A DNA stretch of 64,000 nucleotides from Hippasteria phrygiana (taxonomy: Eukaryota; Echinodermata; Asteroidea; Valvatida; Goniasteridae): positions 558,001 through 622,000 of the forward strand of contig JAZGUH010000375.1 in assembly GCA_037893225.1 (NCBI GenBank), read 5' to 3'. Shown here in pieces: positions 34,655-47,513 of the stretch. The position numbers and the translations under genes are program-made. The notes beneath the pieces are model-generated. The model had not been told where the DNA came from and made no database searches. It saw only the letters and a program-made list of their open reading frames with translations. Positions within the stretch are counted from its first letter, which is position 1. Every line of letters begins with the position of its first letter.

Positions 34655-35462
34655 CCTGGAAGGTATACGGTGGACCGATTTCAAGCCATTTTCCTTCAAC
34701 AGAGCGTGTAAGTCTCGCGATATCACAACTTTTCATCACTAGATATTGGTAAGGTCTTGGTACGAAACACTAACTAGTTTATTGACGGACCATATTATTA
34801 ACAGCAAAGCTGTAGCGTGAAGTCTTAGCAGCTAGAACTGCGATTGGAAACTACAGCTAGTGTAAGTAGTATTAATTCAAGTTTATTTGGTGTACCATCA
34901 AAAACATCTCTTAAACTTCTTAAATATTTGTTAGAGGTGTGAGATATTTCTCAATTATTAAAAATATCTATAAACCATTTAGAGATATCTCGACTGCATC
35001 TATTTCACGATATCTGTAATTAGACATTTGAAGCTGTACCTGTATGATGCAAAATAATTTCATCAAAAATGACGCCGCGTGCAGCTCCAATGGACGAATC
35101 CGACCAAGTATATATTTGCAGGATGAATGTGGTCATGATAGGTGGTCATCCGCATCTGTAAAGTGGCACATGCTTTGTATGACTACAAGCATTGACTATT
35201 CATCTGTAGCGATATTTTCAAGCCACAAAGAACAATCATTACATGACAGATTGCATGGTATCAGCTGAGAACTTGAGAAGCTTTCGGCCTTGTTGTTGTT
35301 GTTGTTGTCGTTAAGTTGTTGTCACCGTTGTTGTTCTTGGCACGCGGATCAGAAAACTCTACTCCGGGTGAAACACATGATTATTCAGAACGTTTACACA
35401 ATGAATGTGGGGATGACTTTCCCAATAACTATATTCAAGCTTCCAGCGTGGGTTTTACAGAG

Positions 35463-35544
35463 CCTTCGATAGCTCAGTTGGTAGAGCGGTGGACTGTAGT
35501 GTAAAGAAATCCATAGGTCGCTGGTTCGAATCCGGCTCGAAGGA
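35463..35544 (+). tRNA. tRNA-Tyr-GTA: tRNA-Tyr (GTA), copy 31, alternative 9-nt intron
   Basis: Counterpart of copy 25, with the TGTAAAGAA intron. Confidence 0.95.
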
Positions 35545-35750
35545 AATTTTTCTTTCATCGAATTCCAATACTTTGAAAAGAGAATCGCGCTGAAGTGATG
35601 TGAAGTGCCTCATGATTTATCTTTTTAAAACCTTCATTTTTTTAGGATATCTGGAAAATTTGCGAGATTCTCCACATTGACCAATTGCTTTCAACTCAAA
35701 TAAAACAAAACAAAACAATACAAAAGAAAAGCCTAAAAAATGCAGTTCTT

Positions 35751-35823
35751 CGCCCGGTATGGGACTTGAACCCATGACCCTCAGATTAAAAGTCTGATGC
35801 TCTACCGACTGAACTAACCGGGC
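35751..35823 (-). tRNA. tRNA-Lys-TTT: tRNA-Lys (TTT), copy 31
   Basis: C11U D-stem wobble form. Confidence 0.95.
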
Positions 35824-36632
35824 CCTGGAAGGTGTACGGTGGACCGATTTCAAGCCATTTTCCTTCAACAGAGCGTGTAAGTCTCGCGATATCACAACTT
35901 TTCATCACTAGATATTGGTAAGGTCTTGGTACGAAACACTAACTAGTTTATTGACGGACCATATTATTAACAGCAAAGCTGTAGCGTGAAGTCTTAGCAG
36001 CTAGAACTGCGATTGGAAACTACAGCTAGTGTACGATAGTATTAATTCAAGTGTATTTGGTGTACCATCAAAAACATCTCTTAAACTTCTTAAATATTTG
36101 TTAGAGCTGTGAGATATTTCTCAATTATTAAAAATATCTATAAACCATTTAGAGATATCTCGACTGCATCTATTTCACGATATCTGTAATTAGACATTTG
36201 AAGCTGTACCTGTATGATGCAAAATAATTTCATGAAAAATGACGCCGCGTGCAGCTCCAATGGACGAATCCGACCAAGTTTATATTTGCAGGATGAATGT
36301 GGTCATGATAGGTGGTCATCCGCATCTGTAAAGTGGCACATGCTTTGTATGACTACAAGCATTGACTATTCATCTGTAGCGATATTTTCAAGCCACAAAG
36401 AACAATCATTACATGACAGATTGCATGGTATCAGCTGAGAACTTGAGAAGCTTTCGGCCTTGTTGTTGTTGTTGTTGTCGTTAAGTTGTTGTCACCGTTG
36501 TTGTTCTTGGCACGCGGATCAGAAAACTCTACTCCGGGTGAAACACATGATTATTCAGAACGTTTACACAATGAATGTGGGGATGACTTTCCCAATAACT
36601 ATATTCAAACTTCCAGCGTGGGTTTTACAGAG

Positions 36633-36714
36633 CCTTCGATAGCTCAGTTGGTAGAGCGGTGGACTGTAGTGTTAAGAAATCCATAGGTCGCTGGTTCGAA
36701 TCCGGCTCGAAAGA
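36633..36714 (+). tRNA. tRNA-Tyr-GTA: tRNA-Tyr (GTA), copy 32, C2-A71 mismatch
   Basis: A71 lineage, 9-nt intron, T5 terminator. Confidence 0.85.
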
Positions 36715-36920
36715 AATTTTTCTTTCATCGAATTCCAATACTTTGAAAAGAGAATCGCGCCAAAGTGAAGTAAAGTGCCTCATGATATATCTTTTTAAAA
36801 CCTTAATTTTTTTAGGATATCTGGAAAATTTGCGAGATTCTCCACATTGACCAATTGCTTTCAACTCAAATAAAACAAAACAAAACAATACAAAAGAAAA
36901 GCCTAAAAAATGCAGTTCTT

Positions 36921-36993
36921 CGCCCGGTATGGGACTTGAACCCATGACCCTCAGATTAAAAGTCTGATGCTCTACCGACTGAGCTAACCGGGC
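36921..36993 (-). tRNA. tRNA-Lys-TTT: tRNA-Lys (TTT), copy 32
   Basis: Sequence as copy 1. Confidence 0.97.
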
Positions 36994-37798
36994 CCTGGAA
37001 GGTGTACGGTGGACCGATTTCAAGCCATTTTCCTTCAACAGAGCGTGTAAGTCTCGCGATATCACAACTTTTCATCACTAGATATTGGTAAGGTCTTGGT
37101 ACGAAACACTAACTAGTTTATTGACGGACCATATTATTAACAGCAAAGCTGTAGCGTGAAGTCTTAGCAGCTAGAACTGCGATTGGAAACTACAGCTAGT
37201 GTAAGTAGTATTAATTCAAGTTTATTTGGTGTACCATCAAAAACATCTCTTAAACTTCTTAAATATTTGTTAGAGCTGTGAGATATTTCTCAATTATTAA
37301 AAATATCTATAAACCATTTAGAGATATCTCGACTGCATCTATTTCACGATATCTGTAATTAGACATTTGAAGCTGTACCTGTATGATGCAAAATAATTTC
37401 ATCAAAAATGACGCCGCGTGCAGCTCCAATGGACGAATCCGACCAAGTATATATTTGCAGGATGAATGTGGTCATGATAGGTGGTCATCCGCATCTGTAA
37501 AGTGGCACATGCTTTGTATGACTACAAGCATTGACTATTCATCTGTAGCGATATTTTCAAGCCACAAAGAACAATCATTACATGACAGATTGCATGGTAT
37601 CAGCTGAGAACTTGAGAAGCTTTCGGCCTTGTTGTTGTTGTTGTCGTTAAGTTGTTGTCACCGTTGTTGTTCTTGGCACGCGGATCAGAAAACTCTACTC
37701 CGGGTGAAACACATGATTATTCAGAACGTTTACACAATGAATGTGGGGATGACTTTCCCAATAACTATATTCAAACTTCCAGCGTGGGTTTTACAGAG

Positions 37799-37880
37799 CC
37801 TTCGATAGCTCAGTTGGTAGAGCGGTGGACTGTAGTGTTAAGAAATCCATAGGTCGCTGGTTCGAATCCGGCTCGAAAGA
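37799..37880 (+). tRNA. tRNA-Tyr-GTA: tRNA-Tyr (GTA), copy 33, C2-A71 mismatch
   Basis: A71 lineage, 9-nt intron, T5 terminator. Confidence 0.85.
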
Positions 37881-38086
37881 AATTTTTCTTTCATCGAATT
37901 CCAATACTTTGAAAAGAGAATCGCGCTGAAGTGAAGTGAAGTGCCTCATGATTTATCTTTTTAAAACCTTAATTTTTTTAGGATATCTGGAAAATTTGCG
38001 AGATTCTCCACATTGACCAATTGCTTTCAACTCAAATAAAACAAAACAAAACAATACAAAAGAAAAGCCTAAAAAATGCAGTTCTT

Positions 38087-38159
38087 CGCCCGGTATGGGA
38101 CTTGAACCCATGACCCTCAGATTAAAAGTCTGATGCTCTACCGACTGAGCTAACCGGGC
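38087..38159 (-). tRNA. tRNA-Lys-TTT: tRNA-Lys (TTT), copy 33
   Basis: Sequence as copy 1; a G-to-A change at 38209 lies upstream of the gene and should not matter to the RNA. Confidence 0.97.
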
Positions 38160-38967
38160 CCTGGAAGGTGTACGGTGGACCGATTTCAAGCCATTTTCCT
38201 TCAACAGAACGTGTAAGTCTCGCGATATCACAACTTTTCATCACTAGATATTGGTAAGGTCTTGGTACGAAACACTAACTAGTTTATTGACGGACCATAT
38301 TATTAACAGCAAAGCTGTAGCGTGAAGTCTTAGCAGCTAGAACTGCGATTGGAAACTACAGCTAGTGTAAGTAGTATTAATTCAAGTTTATTTGGTGTAC
38401 CATCAAAAACATCTCTTAAACTTCTTAAATATTTGTTAGAGGTGTGAGATATTTCTCAATTATTAAAAATATCTATAAACCATTTAGAGATATCTCGACT
38501 GCATCTATTTCACGATATCTGTAATTAGACATTTGAAGCTGTACCTGTATGATGCAAAATAATTTCATCAAAAATGACGCCGCGTGCAGCTCCAATGGAC
38601 GAATCCGACCAAGTATATATTTGCAGGATGAATGTGGTCATGATAGGTGGTCATCCGCATCTGTAAAGTGGCACATGCTTTGTATGACTACAAGCATTGA
38701 CTATTCATCTGTAGCGATATTTTCAAGCCACAAAGAACAATCATTACATGACAGATTGCATGGTATCAGCTGAGAACTTGAGAAGCTTTCGGCCTTGTTG
38801 TTGTTGTTGTTGTCGTTAAGTTGTTGTCACCGTTGTTGTTCTTGGCACGCGGATCAGAAAACTCTACTCCGGGTGAAACACATGATTATTCAGAACGTTT
38901 ACACAATGAATGTGGGGATGACATTCCCAATAACTATATTCAAACTTCCAGCGTGGGTTTTACAGAG

Positions 38968-39049
38968 CCTTCGATAGCTCAGTTGGTAGAGCGGTGGACT
39001 GTAGTGTTAAGAAATCCATAGGTCGCTGGTTCGAATCCGGCTCGAAAGA
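38968..39049 (+). tRNA. tRNA-Tyr-GTA: tRNA-Tyr (GTA), copy 34, C2-A71 mismatch
   Basis: A71 lineage, 9-nt intron, T5 terminator. Confidence 0.85.
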
Positions 39050-39255
39050 AATTTTTCTTTCATCGAATTCCAATACTTTGAAAAGAGAATCGCGCTGAAG
39101 TGAAGTGAAGTGCCTCATGATTTATCTTTTTAAAACCTTAATTTTTTTAGGATATCTGGAAAATTTGCGAGATTCTCCACATTGACCAATTGCTTTCAAC
39201 TCAAATAAAACAAAACAAAACAATACAAAAGAAAAGCCTAAAAAATGCAGTTCTT

Positions 39256-39328
39256 CGCCCGGTATGGGACTTGAACCCATGACCCTCAGATTAAAAGTCT
39301 GATGCTCTACCGACTGAGCTAACCGGGC
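39256..39328 (-). tRNA. tRNA-Lys-TTT: tRNA-Lys (TTT), copy 34
   Basis: Sequence as copy 1. Confidence 0.97.
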
Positions 39329-40133
39329 CCTGGAAGGTGTACGGTGGACCGATTTCAAGCCATTTTCCTTCAACAGAGCGTGTAAGTCTCGCGATATCAC
39401 AACTTTTCATCACTAGATATTGGTAAGGTCTTGGTACGAAACACTAACTAGTTTATTGACGGACCATATTATTAACAGCAAAGCTGTAGCGTGAAGTCTT
39501 AGCAGCTAGAACTGCGATTGGAAACTACAGCTAGTGTAAGTAGTATTAATTCAAGTTTATTTGGTGTACCATCAAAAACATCTCTTAAACTTCTTAAATA
39601 TTTGTTAGAGCTGTGAGATATTTCTCAATTATTAAAAATATCTATAAACCATTTAGAGATATCTCGACTGCATCTATTTCACGATATCTGTAATTAGACA
39701 TTTGAAGCTGTACCTGTATGATGCAAAATAATTTCATCAAAAATGACGCCGCGTGCAGCTCCAATGGACGAATCCGACCAAGTATATATTTGCAGGATGA
39801 ATGTGGTCATGATAGGTGGTCATCCGCATCTGTAAAGTGGCACATGCTTTGTATGACTACAAGCATTGACTATTCATCTGTAGCGATATTTTCAAGCCAC
39901 AAAGAACAATCATTACATGACAGATTGCATGGTATCAGCTGAGAACTTGAGAAGCTTTCGGCCTTGTTGTTGTTGTTGTCGTTAAGTTGTTGTCACCGTT
40001 GTTGTTCTTGGCACGCGGATCAGAAAACTCTACTCCGGGTGAAACACATGATTATTCAGAACGTTTACACAATGAATGTGGGGATGACTTTCCCAATAAC
40101 TATATTCAAACTTCCAGCGTGGGTTTTACAGAG

Positions 40134-40216
40134 CCTTCGATAGCTCAGTTGGTAGAGCGGTGGACTGTAGTGTTAAAGAAATCCATAGGTCGCTGGTTCG
40201 AATCCGGCTCGAAGGA
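40134..40216 (+). tRNA. tRNA-Tyr-GTA: tRNA-Tyr (GTA), copy 35
   Basis: Consensus, 10-nt intron, T6 terminator. Begins a run of twelve consensus Tyr genes (35-46). Confidence 0.97.
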
Positions 40217-40423
40217 AATTTTTTCTTTCATCGAATTCCAATACTTTGAAAAGAGAATCGCGCCAAAGTGAAGTGCCTCATGATTTATCTTTTTAAAACC
40301 TTAATTTTTTGAGGATGTCTGGAAAATTTGCGAGATTCTCCACATTGACCAATTGCTTCCAACTCAAATAAAACAAAACAAAACAAAACAATACAAAAGA
40401 AAAGCCTAAAAAATGCAGTTCTT

Positions 40424-40496
40424 CGCCCGGTATGGGACTTGAACCCATGACCCTCAGATTAAAAGTCTGATGCTCTACCGACTGAGCTAACCGGGC
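40424..40496 (-). tRNA. tRNA-Lys-TTT: tRNA-Lys (TTT), copy 35
   Basis: Sequence as copy 1. Confidence 0.97.
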
Positions 40497-41304
40497 CCTG
40501 GAAGGTATACGGTGGACCGATTTCAAGCCATTTTCCTTCAACAGAGCGTGTAAGTCTCGCGATATCACAACTTTTCATCACTAGATATTGGTAAGGTCTT
40601 GGTACGAAACACTAACTAGTTTATTGACGGACCATATTATTAACAGCAAAGCTGTAGCGTGAAGTCTTAGCAGCTAGAACTGCGATTGGAAACTACAGCT
40701 AGTGTAAGTAGTATTAATTCAAGTTTATTTGGTGTACCATCAAAAACATCTCTTAAACTTCTTAAATATTTGTTAGAGCTGTGAGATATTTCTCAATTAT
40801 TAAAAATATCTATAAACCATTTAGAGATATCTCGACTGCATCTATTTCACGATATCTGTAATTAGACATTTGAAGCTGTACCTGTATGATGCAAAATAAT
40901 TTCATCAAAAATGACGCCGCGTGCAGCTCCAATGGACGAATCCGACCAAGTATATATTTGCAGGATGAATGTGGTCATGATAGGTGGTCATCCGCATCTG
41001 TAAAGTGGCACATGCTTTGTATGACTACAAGCATTGACTATTCATCTGTAGCGATATTTTCAAGCCACAAAGAACAATCATTACATGACAGATTGCATGG
41101 TATCAGCTGAGAACTTGAGAAGCTTTCGGCCTTGTTGTTGTTGTTGTTGTCGTTAAGTTGTTGTCACCGTTGTTGTTCTTGGCACGCGGATCAGAAAACT
41201 CTACTCCGGGTGAAACACATGATTATTCAGAACGTTTACACAATGAATGTGGGGATGACTTTCCCAATAACTATATTCAAACTTCCAGCGTGGGTTTTAC
41301 AGAG

Positions 41305-41387
41305 CCTTCGATAGCTCAGTTGGTAGAGCGGTGGACTGTAGTGTTAAAGAAATCCATAGGTCGCTGGTTCGAATCCGGCTCGAAGGA
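41305..41387 (+). tRNA. tRNA-Tyr-GTA: tRNA-Tyr (GTA), copy 36
   Basis: Consensus, 10-nt intron, T6. Confidence 0.97.
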
Positions 41388-41594
41388 AATTTTTTCTTTC
41401 ATCGAATTCCAATACTTTGAAAAGAGAATCGCGCCAAAGTGAAGTGCCTCATGATTTATCTTTTTAAAACCTTAATTTTTTGAGGATGTCTGGAAAATTT
41501 GCGAGATTCTCCACATTGACCAATTGCTTTCAACTCAAATAAAACAAAACAAAACAAAACAATACAAAAGAAAAGCCTAAAAAATGCAGTTCTT

Positions 41595-41667
41595 CGCCCG
41601 GTATGGGACTTGAACCCATGACCCTCAAATTAAAAGTCTGATGCTCTACCGACTGAGCTAACCGGGC
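41595..41667 (-). tRNA. tRNA-Lys-TTT: tRNA-Lys (TTT), copy 36
   Basis: C40U wobble form. Confidence 0.95.
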
Positions 41668-42472
41668 CCTGGAAGGTATACGGTGGACCGATTTCAAGCC
41701 ATTTTCCTTCAACAGAGCGTGTAAGTCTCGCGATATCACAACTTTTCATCACTAGATATTGGTAAGGTCTTGGTACGAAACACTAACTAGTTTATTGACG
41801 GACCATATTATTAACAGCAAAGCTGTAGCGTGAAGTCTTAGCAGCTAGAACTGCGATTGGAAACTACAGCTAGTGTAAGTAGTATTAATTCAAGTTTATT
41901 TGGTGTACCATCAAAAACATCTCTTAAACTTCTTAAATATTTGTTAGAGCTGTGAGATATTTCTCAATTATTAAAAATATCTATAAACCATTTAGAGATA
42001 TCTCGACTGCATCTATTTCACGATATCTGTAATTAGACATTTGAAGCTGTACCTGTATGGTGCAAAATAATTTCATCAAAAATGACGCCGCGTGCAGCTC
42101 CAATGGACGAATCCGACCAAGTATATATTTGCAGGATGAATGTGGTCATGATAGGTGGTCATCCGCATCTGTAAAGTGGCACATGCTTTGTATGACTACA
42201 AGCATTGACTATTCATCTGTAGCGATATTTTCAAGCCACAAAGAACAATCATTACATGACAGATTGCATGGTATCAGCTGAGAACTTGAGAAGCTTTCGG
42301 CCTTGTTGTTGTTGTTGTCGTTAAGTTGTTGTCACCGTTGTTGTTCTTGGCACGCGGATCAGAAAACTCTACTCCGGGTGAAACACATGATTATTCAGAA
42401 CGTTTACACAATGAATGTGGGGATGACTTTCCCAATAACTATATTCAAACTTCCAGCGTGGGTTTTACAGAG

Positions 42473-42555
42473 CCTTCGATAGCTCAGTTGGTAGAGCGGT
42501 GGACTGTAGTGTTAAAGAAATCCATAGGTCGCTGGTTCGAATCCGGCTCGAAGGA
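42473..42555 (+). tRNA. tRNA-Tyr-GTA: tRNA-Tyr (GTA), copy 37
   Basis: Consensus, 10-nt intron, T6. Confidence 0.97.
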
Positions 42556-42762
42556 AATTTTTTCTTTCATCGAATTCCAATACTTTGAAAAGAGAATCGC
42601 GCCAAAGTGAAGTGCCTCATGATTTATCTTTTTAAAACCTTAATTTTTTGAGGATGTCTGGAAAATTTGCGAGATTCTCCACATTGACCAATTGCTTCCA
42701 ACTCAAATAAAACAAAACAAAACAAAACAATACAAAAGAAAAGCCTAAAAAATGCAGTTCTT

Positions 42763-42835
42763 CGCCCGGTATGGGACTTGAACCCATGACCCTCAGATTA
42801 AAAGTCTGATGCTCTACCGACTGAGCTAACCGGGC
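42763..42835 (-). tRNA. tRNA-Lys-TTT: tRNA-Lys (TTT), copy 37
   Basis: Sequence as copy 1. Confidence 0.97.
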
Positions 42836-43640
42836 CCTGGAAGGTATACGGTGGACCGATTTCAAGCCATTTTCCTTCAACAGAGCGTGTAAGTCTCGCG
42901 ATATCACAACTTTTCATCACTAGATATTGGTAAGGTCTTGGTACGAAACACTAACTAGTTTATTGACGGACCATATTATTAACAGCAAAGCTGTAGCGTG
43001 AAGTCTTAGCAGCTAGAACTGCGATTGGAAACTACAGCTAGTGTAAGTAGTATTAATTCAAGTTTATTTGGTGTACCATCAAAAACATCTCTTAAACTTC
43101 TTAAATATTTGTTAGAGCTGTGAGATATTTCTCAATTATTAAAAATATCTATAAACCATTTAGAGATATCTCGACTGCATCTATTTCACGATATCTGTAA
43201 TTAGACATTTGAAGCTGTACCTGTATGATGCAAAATAATTTCATCAAAAATGACGCCGCGTGCAGCTCCAATGGACGAATCCGACCAAGTATATATTTGC
43301 AGGATGAATGTGGTCATGATAGGTGGTCATCCGCATCTGTAAAGTGGCACATGCTTTGTATGACTACAAGCATTGACTATTCATCTGTAGCGATATTTTC
43401 AAGCCACAAAGAACAATCATTACATGACAGATTGCATGGTATCAGCTGAGAACTTGAGAAGCTTTCGGCCTTGTTGTTGTTGTTGTCGTTAAGTTGTTGT
43501 CACCGTTGTTGTTCTTGGCACGCGGATCAGAAAACTCTACTCCGGGTGAAACACATGATTATTCAGAACGTTTACACAATGAATGTGGGGATGACTTTCC
43601 CAATAACTATATTCAAACTTCCAGCGTGGGTTTTACAGAG

Positions 43641-43723
43641 CCTTCGATAGCTCAGTTGGTAGAGCGGTGGACTGTAGTGTTAAAGAAATCCATAGGTCGC
43701 TGGTTCGAATCCGGCTCGAAGGA
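43641..43723 (+). tRNA. tRNA-Tyr-GTA: tRNA-Tyr (GTA), copy 38
   Basis: Consensus, 10-nt intron, T6. This unit and copy 37 look like a direct duplicate pair. Confidence 0.97.
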
Positions 43724-43930
43724 AATTTTTTCTTTCATCGAATTCCAATACTTTGAAAAGAGAATCGCGCCAAAGTGAAGTGCCTCATGATTTATCTTTT
43801 TAAAACCTTAATTTTTTGAGGATGTCTGGAAAATTTGCGAGATTCTCCACATTGACCAATTGCTTCCAACTCAAATAAAACAAAACAAAACAAAACAATA
43901 CAAAAGAAAAGCCTAAAAAATGCAGTTCTT

Positions 43931-44003
43931 CGCCCGGTATGGGACTTGAACCCATGACCCTCAGATTAAAAGTCTGATGCTCTACCGACTGAGCTAACCG
44001 GGC
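43931..44003 (-). tRNA. tRNA-Lys-TTT: tRNA-Lys (TTT), copy 38
   Basis: Sequence as copy 1. Confidence 0.97.
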
Positions 44004-44811
44004 CCTGGAAGGTATACGGTGGACCGATTTCAAGCCATTTTCCTTCAACAGAGCGTGTAAGTCTCGCGATATCACAACTTTTCATCACTAGATATTGGTA
44101 AGGTCTTGGTACGAAACACTAACTAGTTTATTGACGGACCATATTATTAACAGCAAAGCTGTAGCGTGAAGTCTTAGCAGCTAGAACTGCGATTGGAAAC
44201 TACAGCTAGTGTAAGTAGTATTAATTCAAGTTTATTTGGTGTACCATCAAAAACATCTCTTAAACTTCTTAAATATTTGTTAGAGCTGTGAGATATTTCT
44301 CAATTATTAAAAATATCTATAAACCATTTAGAGATATCTCGACTGCATCTATTTCACGATATCTGTAATTAGACATTTGAAGCTGTACCTGTATGATGCA
44401 AAATAATTTCATCAAAAATGACGCCGCGTGCAGCTCCAATGGACGAATCCGACCAAGTATATATTTGCAGGATGAATGTGGTCATGATAGGTGGTCATCC
44501 GCATCTGTAAAGTGGCACATGCTTTGTATGACTACAAGCATTGACTATTCATCTGTAGCGATATTTTCAAGCCACAAAGAACAATAATTACATGACAGAT
44601 TGCATGGTATCAGCTGAGAACTTGAGAAGCTTTCGGCCTTGTTGTTGTTGTTGTTGTCGTTAAGTTGTTGTCACCGTTGTTGTTCTTGGCACGCGGATCA
44701 GAAAACTCTACTCCGGGTGAAACACATGATTATTCAGAACGTTTACACAATGAATGTGGGGATGACTTTCCCAATAACTATATTCAAACTTCCAGCGTGG
44801 GTTTTACAGAG

Positions 44812-44894
44812 CCTTCGATAGCTCAGTTGGTAGAGCGGTGGACTGTAGTGTTAAAGAAATCCATAGGTCGCTGGTTCGAATCCGGCTCGAAGGA
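44812..44894 (+). tRNA. tRNA-Tyr-GTA: tRNA-Tyr (GTA), copy 39
   Basis: Consensus, 10-nt intron, T6. Confidence 0.97.
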
Positions 44895-45101
44895 AATTTT
44901 TTCTTTCATCGAATTCCAATACTTTGAAAAGAGAATCGCGCCAAAGTGAAGTGCCTCATGATTTATCTTTTTAAAACCTTAATTTTTTGAGGATGTCTGG
45001 AAAATTTGCGAGATTCTCCACATTGACCAATTGCTTTCAACTCAAATAAAACAAAACAAAACAAAACAATACAAAAGAAAAGCCTAAAAAATGCAGTTCT
45101 T

Positions 45102-45174
45102 CGCCCGGTATGGGACTTGAACCCATGACCCTCAAATTAAAAGTCTGATGCTCTACCGACTGAGCTAACCGGGC
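45102..45174 (-). tRNA. tRNA-Lys-TTT: tRNA-Lys (TTT), copy 39
   Basis: C40U wobble form. Confidence 0.95.
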
Positions 45175-45979
45175 CCTGGAAGGTATACGGTGGACCGATT
45201 TCAAGCCATTTTCCTTCAACAGAGCGTGTAAGTCTCGCGATATCACAACTTTTCATCACTAGATATTGGTAAGGTCTTGGTACGAAACACTAACTAGTTT
45301 ATTGACGGACCATATTATTAACAGCAAAGCTGTAGCGTGAAGTCTTAGCAGCTAGAACTGCGATTGGAAACTACAGCTAGTGTAAGTAGTATTAATTCAA
45401 GTTTATTTGGTGTACCATCAAAAACATCTCTTAAACTTCTTAAATATTTGTTAGAGCTGTGAGATATTTCTCAATTATTAAAAATATCTATAAACCATTT
45501 AGAGATATCTCGACTGCATCTATTTCACGATATCTGTAATTAGACATTTGAAGCTGTACCTGTATGATGCAAAATAATTTCATCAAAAATGACGCCGCGT
45601 GCAGCTCCAATGGACGAATCCGACCAAGTATATATTTGCAGGATGAATGTGGTCATGATAGGTGGTCATCCGCATCTGTAAAGTGGCACATGCTTTGTAT
45701 GACTACAAGCATTGACTATTCATCTGTAGCGATATTTTCAAGCCACAAAGAACAATCATTACATGACAGATTGCATGGTATCAGCTGAGAACTTGAGAAG
45801 CTTTCGGCCTTGTTGTTGTTGTTGTCGTTAAGTTGTTGTCACCGTTGTTGTTCTTGGCACGCGGATCAGAAAACTCTACTCCGGGTGAAACACATGATTA
45901 TTCAGAACGTTTACACAATGAATGTGGGGATGACTTTCCCAATAACTATATTCAAACTTCCAGCGTGGGTTTTACAGAG

Positions 45980-46062
45980 CCTTCGATAGCTCAGTTGGTA
46001 GAGCGGTGGACTGTAGTGTTAAAGAAATCCATAGGTCGCTGGTTCGAATCCGGCTCGAAGGA
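45980..46062 (+). tRNA. tRNA-Tyr-GTA: tRNA-Tyr (GTA), copy 40
   Basis: Consensus, 10-nt intron, T6. Confidence 0.97.
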
Positions 46063-46269
46063 AATTTTTTCTTTCATCGAATTCCAATACTTTGAAAAGA
46101 GAATCGCGCCAAAGTGAAGTGCCTCATGATTTATCTTTTTAAAACCTTAATTTTTTGAGGATGTCTGGAAAATTTGCGAGATTCTCCACATTGACCAATT
46201 GCTTCCAACTCAAATAAAACAAAACAAAACAAAACAATACAAAAGAAAAGCCTAAAAAATGCAGTTCTT

Positions 46270-46342
46270 CGCCCGGTATGGGACTTGAACCCATGACCCT
46301 CAAATTAAAAGTCTGATGCTCTACCGACTGAGCTAACCGGGC
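46270..46342 (-). tRNA. tRNA-Lys-TTT: tRNA-Lys (TTT), copy 40
   Basis: C40U wobble form. The flank has the GCTTCCAAC marker that elsewhere (35, 37, 38) goes with the non-wobble gene, so this unit looks like a recombinant of two types. Confidence 0.95.
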
Positions 46343-47150
46343 CCTGGAAGGTATACGGTGGACCGATTTCAAGCCATTTTCCTTCAACAGAGCGTGTAAG
46401 TCTCGCGATATCACAACTTTTCATCACTAGATATTGGTAAGGTCTTGGTACGAAACACTAACTAGTTTATTGACGGACCATATTATTAACAGCAAAGCTG
46501 TAGCGTGAAGTCTTAGCAGCTAGAACTGCGATTGGAAACTACAGCTAGTGTAAGTAGTATTAATTCAAGTTTATTTGGTGTACCATCAAAAACATCTCTT
46601 AAACTTCTTAAATATTTGTTAGAGCTGTGAGATATTTCTCAATTATTAAAAATATCTATAAACCATTTAGAGATATCTCGACTGCATCTATTTCACGATA
46701 TCTGTAATTAGACATTTGAAGCTGTACCTGTATGATGCAAAATAATTTCATCAAAAATGACGCCGCGTGCAGCTCCAATGGACGAATCCGACCAAGTATA
46801 TATTTGCAGGATGAATGTGGTCATGATAGGTGGTCATCCGCATCTGTAAAGTGGCACATGCTTTGTATGACTACAAGCATTGACTATTCATCTGTAGCGA
46901 TATTTTCAAGCCACAAAGAACAATCATTACATGACAGATTGCATGGTATCAGCTGAGAACTTGAGAAGCTTTCGGCCTTGTTGTTGTTGTTGTTGTCGTT
47001 AAGTTGTTGTCACCGTTGTTGTTCTTGGCACGCGGATCAGAAAACTCTACTCCGGGTGAAACACATGATTATTCAGAACGTTTACACAATGAATGTGGGG
47101 ATGACTTTCCCAATAACTATATTCAAACTTCCAGCGTGGGTTTTACAGAG

Positions 47151-47233
47151 CCTTCGATAGCTCAGTTGGTAGAGCGGTGGACTGTAGTGTTAAAGAAATC
47201 CATAGGTCGCTGGTTCGAATCCGGCTCGAAGGA
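47151..47233 (+). tRNA. tRNA-Tyr-GTA: tRNA-Tyr (GTA), copy 41
   Basis: Consensus, 10-nt intron, T6. Confidence 0.97.
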
Positions 47234-47440
47234 AATTTTTTCTTTCATCGAATTCCAATACTTTGAAAAGAGAATCGCGCCAAAGTGAAGTGCCTCATGA
47301 TTTATCTTTTTAAAACCTTAATTTTTTGAGGATGTCTGGAAAATTTGCGAGATTCTCCACATTGACCAATTGCTTTCAACTCAAATAAAACAAAACAAAA
47401 CAAAACAATACAAAAGAAAAGCCTAAAAAATGCAGTTCTT

Positions 47441-47513
47441 CGCCCGGTATGGGACTTGAACCCATGACCCTCAAATTAAAAGTCTGATGCTCTACCGACT
47501 GAGCTAACCGGGC
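47441..47513 (-). tRNA. tRNA-Lys-TTT: tRNA-Lys (TTT), copy 41
   Basis: C40U wobble form. Confidence 0.95.

Larger units (their letters stand above)
28919..36030. repeat. Higher-order repeat, six-unit version (copies 26-31)
   Basis: Second instance of the block, lacking one of the two internal pairs. After copy 31 the spacer switches from GTAATTAG to GTACGATAG near 36034, which marks the right break. Aligned stretches read by eye looked identical to the first instance, so the duplication is recent or the blocks still exchange sequence. Confidence 0.85.
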
